Positions 46,632 through 57,932 of a stretch of 64,000 nt of DNA are shown one piece after another. The position numbers and the translations under genes are program-made. The notes beneath the pieces were generated by a model. That model saw only the letters and a program-made list of their open reading frames with translations, had not been told where the DNA came from and did no database searches. Within the stretch, counting starts at the first letter, position 1, and every line of letters begins with the position of its first letter. Origin of the DNA: Bryum argenteum (taxonomy: Eukaryota > Streptophyta > Bryopsida > Bryales > Bryaceae); NCBI GenBank assembly GCA_037043015.1, contig CM073330.1, forward strand, positions 10,186,512-10,250,511. The letters are read 5' to 3'.

Positions 46632-47787
46632 ATGGTGACAACAAGAAGCAAAGGAGAATGCACATTTATAGAAAGAAGCGAAAATGCCGAAAGTCTACAT
46701 CTCAAGAGGATGCTTCAAAGAAGAGCAGAGTCGAAGAAAGATGCCAAGTCGGTGGGGGGGGGATCGGCCCGAGAGCTCATCGGTGGGGAGGGTGATCGCG
46801 CAGAGAGAGCTCAACTCTCTCAAAGCGGTGTCCTGTCAAAGAAGCCCGGCAATGGAAGTAAGGCCCCGAGCGGCGGTGCGATCCCAATCATCCCACACAA
46901 AGACAAGTGGTGCCCCCGACAAGATCACGCCACACGGCAGTGGGCCCCGATCGTCAGCGGGGCGGGCGGTGAGGCCCCGACCAAAGAAGCTCCTCTGTCG
47001 GCCAAGTCCACCAATCAACAAAGTGAATCCGGTGTGATGGAAGGGTCGGAGTCCTTGATCTGCAAAGACGCCACCCAAGCGGAGGCGGAGTCCACACAAC
47101 TACAGATTTGCGCTTGAAGGTGGCGGTCACGGGACGGTTTGAAGTTGATGGATACACGATGGCCGTCAGAGACCAGGCGCAATCTCATGCCCCAGACTGT
47201 GTTGAATCGCCCGCCGTGGGGGGCAGCGCCTCGGCTGCTGCGGCTACGAGGGGGGGGGTGGGCAGCATGTGCTCCCTCCGGAGATTCCGTCTGAGCTTCG
47301 AGCAGGGCGGGCAAGCGCATCTCGGCCAGCGAAGGGTGGTCGCAAGCCTAGAGTTGCGGGGTCAGTCCATAGAGGCACAGATCCCGCATTTCGTGTGCAA
47401 CTTCAACCAAAAATTGATCGTAAGTTATATAAACCTCTGCCCACAACTATAACAGACCCGATTGATGTTCGAATTCTCAAAAGGACAGATCTAGACATAA
47501 CTAAAACTCAGGAGGAAGAGATTTTAGAGGAAGAATGGATTAGGGGAGTTGCAACAAGTTCTTATGTCTGTCAGATCTCCAAAATGCTCATCTACAAAGT
47601 AGAGGTAGAGGGGAAGGTGATAGACGTACCTTTTGGAGAGATCCAAACACTGTACTCGCATTGCGAATCTGAAAACGAGGAAGAGAATATAAATTGGTCA
47701 GAAAATTGGGAGTTGTTTTCTAACGATTGTAGCTCTGAAAGTGACAAAGAATTAAACCTACTGATTCTTAACGACGATATTGGGTGA
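46632..47787 (+). CDS. Unrecognised GC-rich coding-like region, possibly two exons
   Basis: Two open segments: 46632-47117 (starts MVTTRSKGECTFIERSENAE, Ser/Gly/Lys-rich) and about 47269-47787. The second ends in an acidic stretch that looks genuinely protein-like (ILEEEWIRGVATSSYVCQIS, VEVEGKVIDVPFGEIQTLYS, then ESENEEENINWSENW). GC content is much higher than in the flanks and matches the piggyBac gene that starts at 48153, so they may form one element. No domain is recognised. The Glu/Asp-rich end resembles the acidic leader common in piggyBac transposases, but this is inference. Confidence 0.3.
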
Positions 47788-48152
47788 GAGGGAAGACCAA
47801 ATTTCTCCAAAGAACAACAAAATCCTAGAAGAGGAACTACCATCCTAAAATTGCCGGGATTCGCACGAACCCTAAACTTCTCCACGCGGCCGTGGGGGAG
47901 AATCGCACCACCAATACACGCACAGCGGTCGAATCGTGCGAAGCAGCGCTCCCGGCCGTTCAGCACCGACGAACCCCACAAGGCGACTTCGAAGGCGCCG
48001 GAGGACTCCAATACAGAAATGCCAGGGAGGCCGGTGGGAAGACGTCAAGCGCCGGAGGTCGAAGCAGGTAATTTGACCTGTGACTCCCTCGAACCAGTTG
48101 ATATGCTTCCTCCGACGGGGGCGGACACACGATAAGGCCCCCAGCCCGATCC

Positions 48153-50717
48153 ATGAAACTCGCGGCCCGGCTGCGCGACGAGATGATTCCGCGAACGCCG
48201 GCGGTTATGACTTGGCGCGAAGCGCGAGAGACGTCTCCGCAAGAGCGGGAAAGCCACGACAGCCTTGGTGAAAGGCGGGAGCGCCAGAGATTGGAGGGCA
48301 CGGACGAGTCGGATGAGGTGCAGCAAACTTCCTTGGCGGGGTTGGGCGAGAATTCTTCAACGGTCGCTGGAGGAATCTCTGACACCCATACACAAAGCCA
48401 ATCACAACAACGACAGCGGGCCCCGCGGCATGACAGAGAGAGAAGTAGAGGCCTTCGCAATTGGGATGAAGGTCCTACTTTCAAAGACTGTTATGGGGAC
48501 GTTTTTGGGGCAAGTTTCGGTCCTCTTACTGACCATGGTCATGGTTTATTCACTGTCCAAATAGATGGACCCCCTCATATTCCACCAAAAATGCCTAGTC
48601 CACTTGAAATTTTCCATTATTTCTTCACAAAAAGAACTCTTCGAAAAATTGCTAATGAAACTAACCTAGGTATGCGGCTTCCATGGATCCCTCTACCGGT
48701 TCCACAAGGGGCCCAAGTGCATGGTGGAGACTCAAAGTTCCCGAATTAGAAGCATGGCTAGGAATTTGTGTTTTGATGGGATTGAAAGTCTTACCACATA
48801 GAAGGGCGTATTGGAAAAAATAGAGCCCTTCTATTATTGCTCGAAAATTGCGGGAACCATGTCTCGGAATAGGTTCGAGGCGATTAGTAAGTGCCTACAC
48901 GTCTACAACGACTCGGAGGCTCCAACGGCGCGTGACGATCCCCGATTTGACAAACTGGTCAAAATCCGGTGGTTATTAGAGGAGGTCCGGGAACGTTGCA
49001 AGTCCAATTGGAATTTAGGACAGTTTGTTACCGTGGACGAGCTAATGGTCCGCTATAAGGGAATCTATGGCCATGGGATGAAGCAGTATATGCCAAACAA
49101 ACCGGTGAAGTTTGGCTTGAAGGTGTGGGCAGCGGCGGATTCTTCCTCGAAGTACTTGTATAATTTTCAGGTATAATTGTTCATACTTGTCACGTATTTG
49201 TATATGGTCAAATTATTTGTTCAAACTTGTCAAATGAATTTATATGGTCAAATTATTTGTTCAAACTTGTCAAATGAATTTGTATGGTCAAATTATTTGC
49301 TCAAACTTGTCAAATGAATTTATACGTTCAAATTATTTGTTCAAACTTGTCAAATGAATTTGTAGGTTCAAATTATTTGTTCAAACTTGTCAAATGAATT
49401 TGTACGGTCTAGGAGTTTGTTCACACTTGTCAAATGAATTTGTACGGTCAAATTATTTGTTCAAACTTGTCAAATGAATTTGTATGGTCAAACGTAGATT
49501 TATATGTTCAAATTATTTGTTCAAACTTGTCACGTGTTTGTATAAGTTCAAATTATTTGTTCAAAATTGTCACGTGTTTGTATAAGTTCAAATTATTTGT
49601 TCAAAATTGTCACGTAGATTTATATGTTCAAATTTTTTGTTCAAACTTATCATGTATTTGTAAATGATCTAATTATTTTTCCAAAATGCTCATGTATTTG
49701 TATATGGTCAAATTATTTGTTCAAACTTGTCATGTATTTGTAAATGGTCAAATTATTTGTTCAAACTTGTCATGTATTTGTAAGTGGTCAAATTATATAT
49801 TCAAACTTGTCATAAATTGCTATAATTTCACAGGTTTACACAGGAGCGGATTTGAAGAAGAATTTGGCACGGGCGAAGCCGGGGATGCGCGAACAGGGTA
49901 CGAAGTTGTCATGGACTTGTTGGACGGATTGCATGGGCGAGGCCACGTGGCAGTTACCGACAATTTCTTCACGTCGCCCAAGCTGTTGGTGGATTTGTTG
50001 GAGTTGGGCACCTACGGCACGGACACAGTGCGGGCGAATCGGATCGGTTTACCATCGGCATTGACCGATAAGCGGACTTGGCGAAAGCGTAGAGGGGGGT
50101 ATGGATTGGAGGATGCACTCGACACATGAGTTATGTGCGGTTATGCAGGTTGACAAGAAGCCGATTCTTTTGCTCTCTACTCATGCAGAGCCGTTGTCGC
50201 GGATCCGGATAACCCCTCATCATTTGTGCACATGACGCGAAGGGTCGCTCGGTACATGTACCCACCTCTCCCATTCATTTGGAGTACACGCATCAAATGC
50301 GTGGAGTTGATGTAAACGATCAACTCCGAGGTGTGTCACGTGCCTTGACCAAGTCGCACAAGTGGTGGCACCGGTTTTTTATGTTTTTGCTTGACCTTGC
50401 CATGACTAATTCGTACATTGTGCATTCGGCGTTTGAGCGGGGTATTTGGGGTGAAGCCCATGACTCATTTGGACTTCGTGATGGAGCTTGCATTCTCACT
50501 CATGGAGAGGTGGACCACCGCTCGCAAGGGTTCCGTCTCGGCATACAACTCCAAGCCCGGCATTCACGCGTTGGAGAAGGTGCCCGGTGGTCGCCACATA
50601 TGTCGCCAGTGCCACGCCAAGTCTCCACTCACCAATCTCATGTGTAGAGATTGTGGAGGTCATTGGTTCCACTTGGGCGAGTGTTACAAACGAGCCCACT
50701 ATCCACGTCGCAAATAG
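48153..50717 (+). pseudogene. piggyBac-type transposase (DDE_Tnp_1_7), decayed
   Basis: Cut-and-paste transposase of the piggyBac superfamily. Segments in order: 48400-48749 (PSPLEIFHYFFTKRTLRKIA), 48749-48820 in another frame (AWLGICVLMGLKVLPHRRAY), and 48820-49170 (FYYCSKIAGTMSRNRFEAIS; VTVDELMVRYKGIYGHGMKQ then YMPNKPVKFGLKVWAAADSS). After a GT-AG intron (about 49171-49831) come VYTGAD and then, shifted by one, EEEFGTGEAGDARTGYEVVM and VAVTDNFFTSPKLL. 50279-50440 has MRGVDVNDQLRG and KWWHRFFMFLLDLAMTNSYI. The Cys-rich C-terminal finger is HICRQCHAKSPLTNLMCRDC...HWFHLGECYKRAH (50600-50700). The three catalytic Asp residues are in VDE, TDN and GVDVND. Stops and shifts near 48749, 49870, 50130-50250 and 50445 make it non-functional. 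Flanking TTAA sites and inverted ends were not identified. Confidence 0.85.
49180..49815. repeat. 40-bp minisatellite in the piggyBac intron
   Basis: About 15 copies of AATTATTTGTTCAAACTTGT plus CAAATGAATTTGTATGGTCA, fairly homogenised, filling nearly the whole intron between the coding segments. Confidence 0.95.
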
Positions 50718-50739
50718 GTAAGAATTTCTATGTCTTTTA

Positions 50740-51340
50740 TGTATTTTGTATTTGAAAATGGTCTAATTATTTGTTCAAACTTGAAAATGATTTGCAAGTG
50801 GTCTAATTATATGTTCAAACTTGAAAATTATTTGTAAATGGTCTAATTATTTGTTCAAACTTGAAAATGATTTGTAAATGTTGTAGTTATTTGTTCAAAC
50901 TTGAAAAGGATTTGTAAATGGTTTAATTATTTGTTCAAACTTGAAAATGATTTGCAAGTGGTCTAATTATTTGTTCAAACTTGAAAATTATTTGTAAATG
51001 GTCTAATTATTTGTTCAAACTTGAAAATTATTTGTAAATGGTCTAATTATTTGTTCAAACTAGAAAAGGATTCGTAGATGGTCTAATTATTTGTTCAAAC
51101 TTGAAAATTATTTGTAAATGGTCTAAGTATTTGTTCAAACTTGAAAATGATTTGTAAGTGGTCTAATTATTTGTTCAAACTTGAAAAGGATTTGTAAATG
51201 GTCTAAGTATTTGTTCAAACTTGAAAAAGATTTGCAAATGGTCTAATTATTCGTTCAAATTTGAAAATGATTTGTAAGTGGTGTAGTTATTTGTTCAAAC
51301 TTGAAAAGGATTAGTAAATAGTCTAATTATTTGTTGAAAC
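50740..51340. repeat. 40-bp minisatellite directly after the piggyBac stop
   Basis: About 15 copies of AATTATTTGTTCAAACTTGA plus AAATGATTTGTAAATGGTCT. The first half of the unit equals that of the intron array at 49180-49815. The stop codon TAG is followed at once by GTAAGA, and TATACAG at about 51725 could be its acceptor, so this may be a 3'-UTR intron. Confidence 0.95.
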
Positions 51341-51344
51341 TTAA

Positions 51345-51709
51345 GGCACCACAAGCCTTGGCTTGGTGGTTAGGGCTTAGGCCCCCAATGAGGAGGTCGT
51401 GGGTTCTATTCCCCATGCCGGCGTGGTGCTCACCACTATAGTCCACCCAACTATTGTGGGGGGTCCTTGGACCTTGTTGTATGGGTACCTCAAAGCCCTT
51501 TGGGGGGATACTATGTCAAGTATCTTCAAGGCACTAGTAACTAGGCTAGAAACTAGCGTAGTTATAGTGTCCACCCTCGAGAGGGAAAGTAGTATTGTTC
51601 CAATTTCCCCTTGTCCGGTGGCCATCGGGATATTAGCACTACGAACGGACACTTCATTCACTCCGGCCCCCTTAGAAAGGGACCGGAGTTTCTATCTATC
51701 TATCTATCT
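51345..51709 (+). mobile_element. Full-length tRNA-derived SINE
   Basis: 365 bp. The head has an A box TGGCTTGGTGG (51359-51369) and a B box GGTTCTATTCC (51402-51412) at tRNA-like spacing. The body includes a GC-rich inverted pair near the 3' end (CCGGCCCCCTTAGAAAGGGA then CCGG), and the tail is (CTAT)n. It inserted into the 40-bp array: TGTTGAAACTT on the left and TGTTCAAACTT on the right are the probable target duplication. Because it has both boxes and the tail, it is the reference copy for the other SINE fragments. Confidence 0.9.
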
Positions 51710-51729
51710 GTTCAAACTTGTTATACAGG

Positions 51730-53698
51730 CAATGAATTTTTGGGCCCATTTACTTGGGTCCCCCTTACATGAATATTGGGCTGGCTCGTAGGGTGGAGCC
51801 ATGGGGCCTTCAAAGTGATTGACCAATCAGTATGCGAGATGATATATGGATGGGGCATGGGCCCATTGAATCTGGTGGCATGCGGCCTCCAATCAGTGCA
51901 GGCTGTCAGTAAGGTGATGCAGTGCAGGCATGGGGGCCGTAAATGCTTTTTTTTTGTTTAGTATTTTTTTTTTCTAAAGAAAACCGCCACTACGACTTCT
52001 TTCCAATTTATTTTGTAGCTTTTCCTTCAATGAACTGCCCTCGCATGACATGGCATTTTTTAAAACCGCCCCATTTTTGTAAGGGCAGTGGCCTTGAAAC
52101 CACCCCATTTTATACCTTACAGCATTGCAAGGTCCATTTCGTGCGATATTTGATTATTTTTTTCAATTTGTTTTCGGAAAGTGATAGTAAACCCAACTAC
52201 CTTCATATCTTTAGTGTACACTTTTTGCATACGGGGGCTAATATTAGGCTGAATTCAGCTTTGAAGTGTAAACTTGCATGCTGCCCGCCTAATTTCAGCC
52301 CCCAATTTAGGCACTTTTTTGCATGGATCTTGGAATCTGTCATTCCAAATGGCCCCCAAATTGGTACATTGATAATACACACTAGTTCCTACAAGATCTT
52401 ACGGTTAGAATCTTCATATTTTGCACCCAATTTTTTTTATGACAAAGTGAAAAATTCAGTGTTTTTGGCCATTTTGGCGTTTAGGGGTTAGGTTAGCCAT
52501 TGTTCATGCATCACACTCCAAAGTGATAGTATAGAGTTTGTACCACCATTGTGGCAAGAAAGGGGGTAGAGTGCAAATTCTTTGAGAACTTAGGCGTGAT
52601 ATATACTAGAAATGAAAAGCCTTCCAAAAAACCTCTCTTGGGCCTTGGCCTATCATAAAGAAGCTAATTCTTGAGAACCATGACTTTTGGATGTGGTATA
52701 AAGAAAGACTAGGCTATGAACTCAAATGTGAAGCCCATTGTAGAGATTTTGGCCAATAGCCTTCAAAATTATATTTGATCAAGCCCACCTCCTGAGTATA
52801 AACTAACATTTCTCAAGCTTCTCAATTGTAAGGCCTCCCATTGTTTTTTATTTATTTATTTATTTTTTTTTATTTTTATTTTTAAATTACCATAGCTTCT
52901 CTTCTCACCTCTAGTATAGGGCTCCGGGAATAATTTCATCCTTCATGGCTAATATCCTATAGTTCCCATGTTCAATCGGTTTTATGTGCTCCGAAAATAA
53001 TTTCATCCCTCATGGCTAATATCCCATAGTTCCCACCTTCAATCGGTTTTATGTGAATTGTCCCGGCAATTATCTCATTCTATATTGAGAATAGAAAATT
53101 TCTAGTAATTTTCATCGGTTTTTAGGTGGTGTTTTTCAAGAATCAACCGGCTAATATGTTACTTCCATCGGCTCGTAATGAACCAGCCGTCGATTTTTCC
53201 CAATCATTGCTCTAATATAAAGGGGCCTTTATTCTAGAAATTCTATTGTCAACGAAGAAGTCGTGGTCAATTTGCTAGGACTCCATGATAGTTTGTCAGA
53301 TTGGAAGAAGTCAGAATGTACCCATATTGCAGCACATGATAATCCAGCATTCTGTATACCTCATGTACCTTTTATTATTATATTATTCTTATTACCTGCA
53401 ACAATATCACTGTTTTGCTTCCAAATGTGCAAATTAAGTTATGCCTGTTGACAGAAGTTTACAGTCACAATTCCAGAATAGAAAAATACCACTGATATAA
53501 TACTCTCAACAGTAAGTAATTAGCCATGGGAAAGTTTGTGTATAATTGAATTTGAATGCAACAAAGAGAAGTATTCTTTGACAAGTGTATGCAATAGTTT
53601 TTCATGTTCAAATGTCTTTTCTGGTGGACGTTTGTTAAAAATAATAATAAAATATCTTTTCTGGTAGTCTACCCTAGTGTGTCGTTTAGTGTGTGAAG
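51730..53698. other. No gene recognised; repeat fragments
   Basis: Holds a TTTAGGGGTTA end near 52480 with interior-like sequence before it (TCCTACAAGATCTTACGGTT), a T/A-rich simple tract at 52840-52890, and the diverged 45270-type repeat at 53040-53205. A small frame at 53263-53451 ends in a hydrophobic stretch but has no recognisable family. Confidence 0.4.
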
Positions 53699-53705
53699 AA
53701 ATATG

Positions 53706-54647
<942 letters not shown>

Positions 54648-54874
54648 AACTCCGGTCCCTTTCCAAGGGGCCGGCGTGAATGAAGTGTCCGTTCGTAATG
54701 CTAATATCCCGATGGCCACCGGACAAGGGGAAATTGAAATAATACTACTTCCCCCTCTCGAGGGTGGACACTATAACTATGCTAGTTTCTAACCTAGTTA
54801 CCAATGCCTTGAAGATACTTGACATAGTATTGCCCCAAAGGGCTTTGAGGTACCCATACAACAAGGTCCAAAAC
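54648..54874 (-). mobile_element. 5'-truncated SINE whose tail is the GATA tract
   Basis: Minus-strand SINE body, over 90% similar by eye to 51470-51690. It reads GAAACTCCGGTCCCTTTCC at the tail side and stops near CAACAAGGTCC at its 5' end. The composite body plus GATA tail is flanked by a perfect 9-bp target duplication AAATATGTA (53699-53707 and 54875-54883). Confidence 0.9.
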
Positions 54875-54977
54875 AAATATGTACCTCCAAAGAGGAAGAT
54901 GTTGCAAACTTGGTGCTTTTGGGTAATAGTATGATTTCCATTCTTTTACTCTTTGGCATCGTAGAAGTCACCTTTAT

Positions 54978-55247
54978 TTTAACCCCTAACTCTCCTTAAA
55001 ACCCGAAACGGGTTTTGGAGGTTCTCGCAGGAGAAAAACTCAGCCAACTTTGACCATTATAATCTCACAGAGGAGGAAGAATGAGCGGTTCAAATTTGGT
55101 ATGTGAGAAGAATGTCAAGTGAACTTTGAGATCTTACGGTTGAATCTTTTAAATAATGTTTGGATTGAGATTTTTTGAGCTTAATCTAAAGGAAGGTCAA
55201 ATTTTGTGACTTAGACTGTTTTGCAACAAAGAGAGTTAGGGGTTAAA
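54978..55247. mobile_element. TTAACCCC-type MITE, 270 bp
   Basis: Perfect 17-bp inverted ends TTTAACCCCTAACTCTC / GAGAGTTAGGGGTTAAA. The interior is shared, in inverse orientation, with 57318-57595: AAACCCGAAACGGGTTTTGG, GACCATTATAATCTCACA and CTTACGGTTGAATCTT. Confidence 0.85.
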
Positions 55248-55253
55248 GAAGAA

Positions 55254-55440
55254 GAGAAACTCCAACCTATTTAGAGGTTGGCGTGAATAGAGTGTTTGTT
55301 TGACCTATCCTTGGATGTATGCCCTGAGGTCATCACACCACTGGCAGGACTACTAACCCCTCTCAAAATGAATACTATACTACTTCTTATTTAGCCACTA
55401 GTGCCTCAGAGATATTCAACATTTTTTATAATCTCATTGT
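55254..55440 (-). mobile_element. Old diverged SINE copy
   Basis: Minus-strand order is preserved (GAAACTCCAACC..., GGCGTGAATAGAGTG, CTACTAACCCCTCTC, GCCACTAGTGCCT) but with heavy divergence and an unrelated or rearranged middle at 55300-55345. Confidence 0.65.
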
Positions 55441-56446
55441 GTTAGAATACATTTGTGGTTGGAGGTGGATTATTAAAGGCTCGAGGCATGACGTTACAAA
55501 GGTCAAAAGGGTGAGAATACAAAGGTTTGAGGTGTTATAATGGAGGTCTGATATGTGACCCTGTAAAGTTTGGAAGGATGACATTAGGAACTGTGGAAGG
55601 GTGATATGACAAAGGTTGAAGGGATGGCATTCCAATAAGTAACTTGTCCTAAGGTCATAGGTTCATTTTAGTAATGAGTCACTAGTAAAAAACATGGTTT
55701 AGTATATCACTGCGCTACATCATATTTAACCCTTGGTGTAGTCAAATGGTATATTGGGACAAAAATCCAAAGCATAGCCCCCTTATGTACTCAAGGTATC
55801 CCTGGTGTACTCAACGCCATCCATGCATGCTTTCTCACCCTCTAGATAGTATTCATCTCTAAAACATTAACTAGGAGACATGAGCAAGAATTGGTTGATT
55901 GGTTGATATTTGAGTGATTAATTTACTTTCATGTTTTTAGAAACATAATTTAACTTTGGCAACAAAGTAAGAAACTACACATGTTCTTCTTCTCATATAT
56001 AGGTTTATTCTCAAAAAAACTCTTGGAATGATAGCAAAATATTGTATTAATTGAATAATATCATAGTTAGAATGGGCCTCATTTATGCTCTCTCTTTGTG
56101 TTATGATATTGCTCTTCTTCAATTGTTGGAAATTTTAGTTGCAGTTGGGTTTTTGTGTGACAAAAGTTGCAAATTAGTTTTTGAAGGAACCAATTTATAT
56201 GATGCTCTTCAATGTCAATTTCAAATATCTACAAAGAAAAAGAAAAGAACAAGTTGTTAGATTTATAAAATTTTGATAAAGCAATACATGAACATGGTAC
56301 TACAATGTATGATACAATTGATATGTCATAAGAAGACTTTTTATGACAATAAAATTTGTCAAGACCTTTGTTCTTGAAACAATTGGAATTATCGGATGGT
56401 TTTGGAAAAATTTGTCAAGTGATATGGGAAACTTCATCACTCCTAC
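55441..56446. other. No gene recognised
   Basis: AT-rich spacer. The small plus-strand frame at 56051-56260 (MNNIIVRMGLIYALSLCYDI...) has no recognisable domain and is unsupported. Confidence 0.4.
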
Positions 56447-56720
56447 TATAGTCCACCCAACTATTGTGGGAGGTCCTTGGACCTTGTTGTATGGGTACCT
56501 CAGAGCCCTTTGGGGAGATACTATATCAAGTATCTTCAAGGCACTAGTAACTAGGCTAGAAACTAGCGTAGTTATAGTGTCCACCCTCGAGAGGGGGAAG
56601 TAGTATTGTTCTTAATTTCCCCTTGTCCGGTGGCCATCGGGATATTAGCATTACGAACGGACACTTCATTCACGCCGGCCCCTTAGAAAGGACCGGAGTT
56701 TCTATATATCTATCTATCTG
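56447..56720 (+). mobile_element. 5'-truncated SINE copy with short (CTAT)n tail
   Basis: Near-identical by eye to the 51434-51709 part of the reference SINE; it lacks the tRNA head. The tail is only about five CTAT/ATCT units, which sets the expected tail length for comparison with 53708-54647. Confidence 0.9.
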
Positions 56721-56842
56721 AGCTCTCACCCTCTCTCAATCATGATTTTACACCATCGAACTTTATTATGTGAGTTCGTACCTGAAATTGCTACTATAAC
56801 ATGCGCGATCAAGCAACACGCTTGGCTTCTCTGGGTATCTCA

Positions 56843-56958
56843 CACTAATGGAAAGGTGGTATGAGTAAAGTTACAAGTAAAATTATAGTGACACTTCAAA
56901 GTTATTACGCCACAATTGTCTTACTCATGGCTTTACTCATACCACCATTCCACTAGTG
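56843..56958. mobile_element. CACTA-type MITE, 116 bp
   Basis: Starts CACTAATGG and ends CCACTAGTG. Arms of 28 bp match with about three differences (GGTGGTATGAGTAAAG / CTTTACTCATACCACC is a perfect stretch). Confidence 0.75.
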
Positions 56959-57317
56959 ACATGAGTCAACAATTCTTAGATTCTTGATAAGGCCACAATG
57001 TGTCATTCAAACCTGGAACAAATAAAAAAGCACCAAGTAAGCAAACAATAAGCTTTTTTTGCTAGCAAATCATCAAAACGTAGCATCTGTCATCGTTCAT
57101 TCGATACAATCCCAATTTGCGCATATCATCTCACCTAATAAAAAAGTCAAGTACATCATAAAAGATAAAATAATAATAGATTTATTACATGCCAAGTAAT
57201 GTTACTCAAAACATGTTAGATTTTGCCAATGAAGTGATCTTTCTAAAAGATTTGTATACAACAACATCACATCAGTGCAATTCAAAACTCAAGGCAAAAC
57301 TCGTATTGCCTGCTTCA

Positions 57318-57595
57318 TTAACCCTTAAATTTTCTTGTTGCAAAACGGTCTAAGTCACAAAATTTGACCTTCTTTTAGATTAAGCTTTATAAATCTTAAT
57401 CTAAGCATTATTTACAAGATTCAACCGTAAGATCTCAAAGTTCACTTGACATTCCTCTCACATGCCAAATTTGAACCGTTCATTCTTCCTCATTTGTGAG
57501 ATTATAATGGTCAAAATTGACTGAGTTTTTCTCCTGTACGAACCTCCAAAACCCGTTTTGGGTTTTAAGGAAAGTTAGGGGTTAACAAATAGCGA
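57318..57595. mobile_element. TTAACCCC-type MITE, 278 bp
   Basis: Left end TTAACCCTTAAATTTTC is diverged; right end AAAGTTAGGGGTTAA is intact. The interior is an inverted copy of 54978-55247. Confidence 0.75.
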
Positions 57596-57932
57596 TGCAA
57601 TTTGTGGAACATGATTACACGTAGGATGAATGGAAGGAAAGATAGTGAAATTTTGACTCAAAAGGATAAGTACCCTGACATTAGTGGAGAAGTGTGATAT
57701 TTTCATCAAGTTGAATGACTCATTCTACAAAAGTTTCCACCAAGCTTTGTGAAATGAGATATTCTCAGCGAAGAGCTTGGTGGAAATACCACACTTTTCC
57801 ACGAGTGTTGAATATGAAGCTTATTTGACAAGAATGAACACCTAAATAACTAAGATAGCACAACCATACGACTCTCTGCCAAGTCAAGATGACACATACA
57901 TTCAAAGGTGGATAGTGTAGACTTGCATATTT

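Noticed and set aside
46836-47320. Minus-strand GC-rich frames.
   Set aside because: No motif, and they overlap the unknown plus-strand frames, which have more protein-like composition.
47960-48484. Minus-strand frame of 174 residues in GC-rich DNA.
   Set aside because: Opposite strand to the transposase frame, Ser/Arg/Pro-rich without motifs; best explained as a GC-rich shadow.
49180-51340. Regular 40-bp repeats that superficially resemble a CRISPR array.
   Set aside because: There are no unique spacers; the full 40 bp repeats in tandem, and the context is a eukaryotic transposon.
51345-51420. Possible tRNA gene with A and B boxes.
   Set aside because: It does not close into a cloverleaf acceptor stem, and the sequence continues into a repeated body with a CTAT tail, so it is a SINE head.
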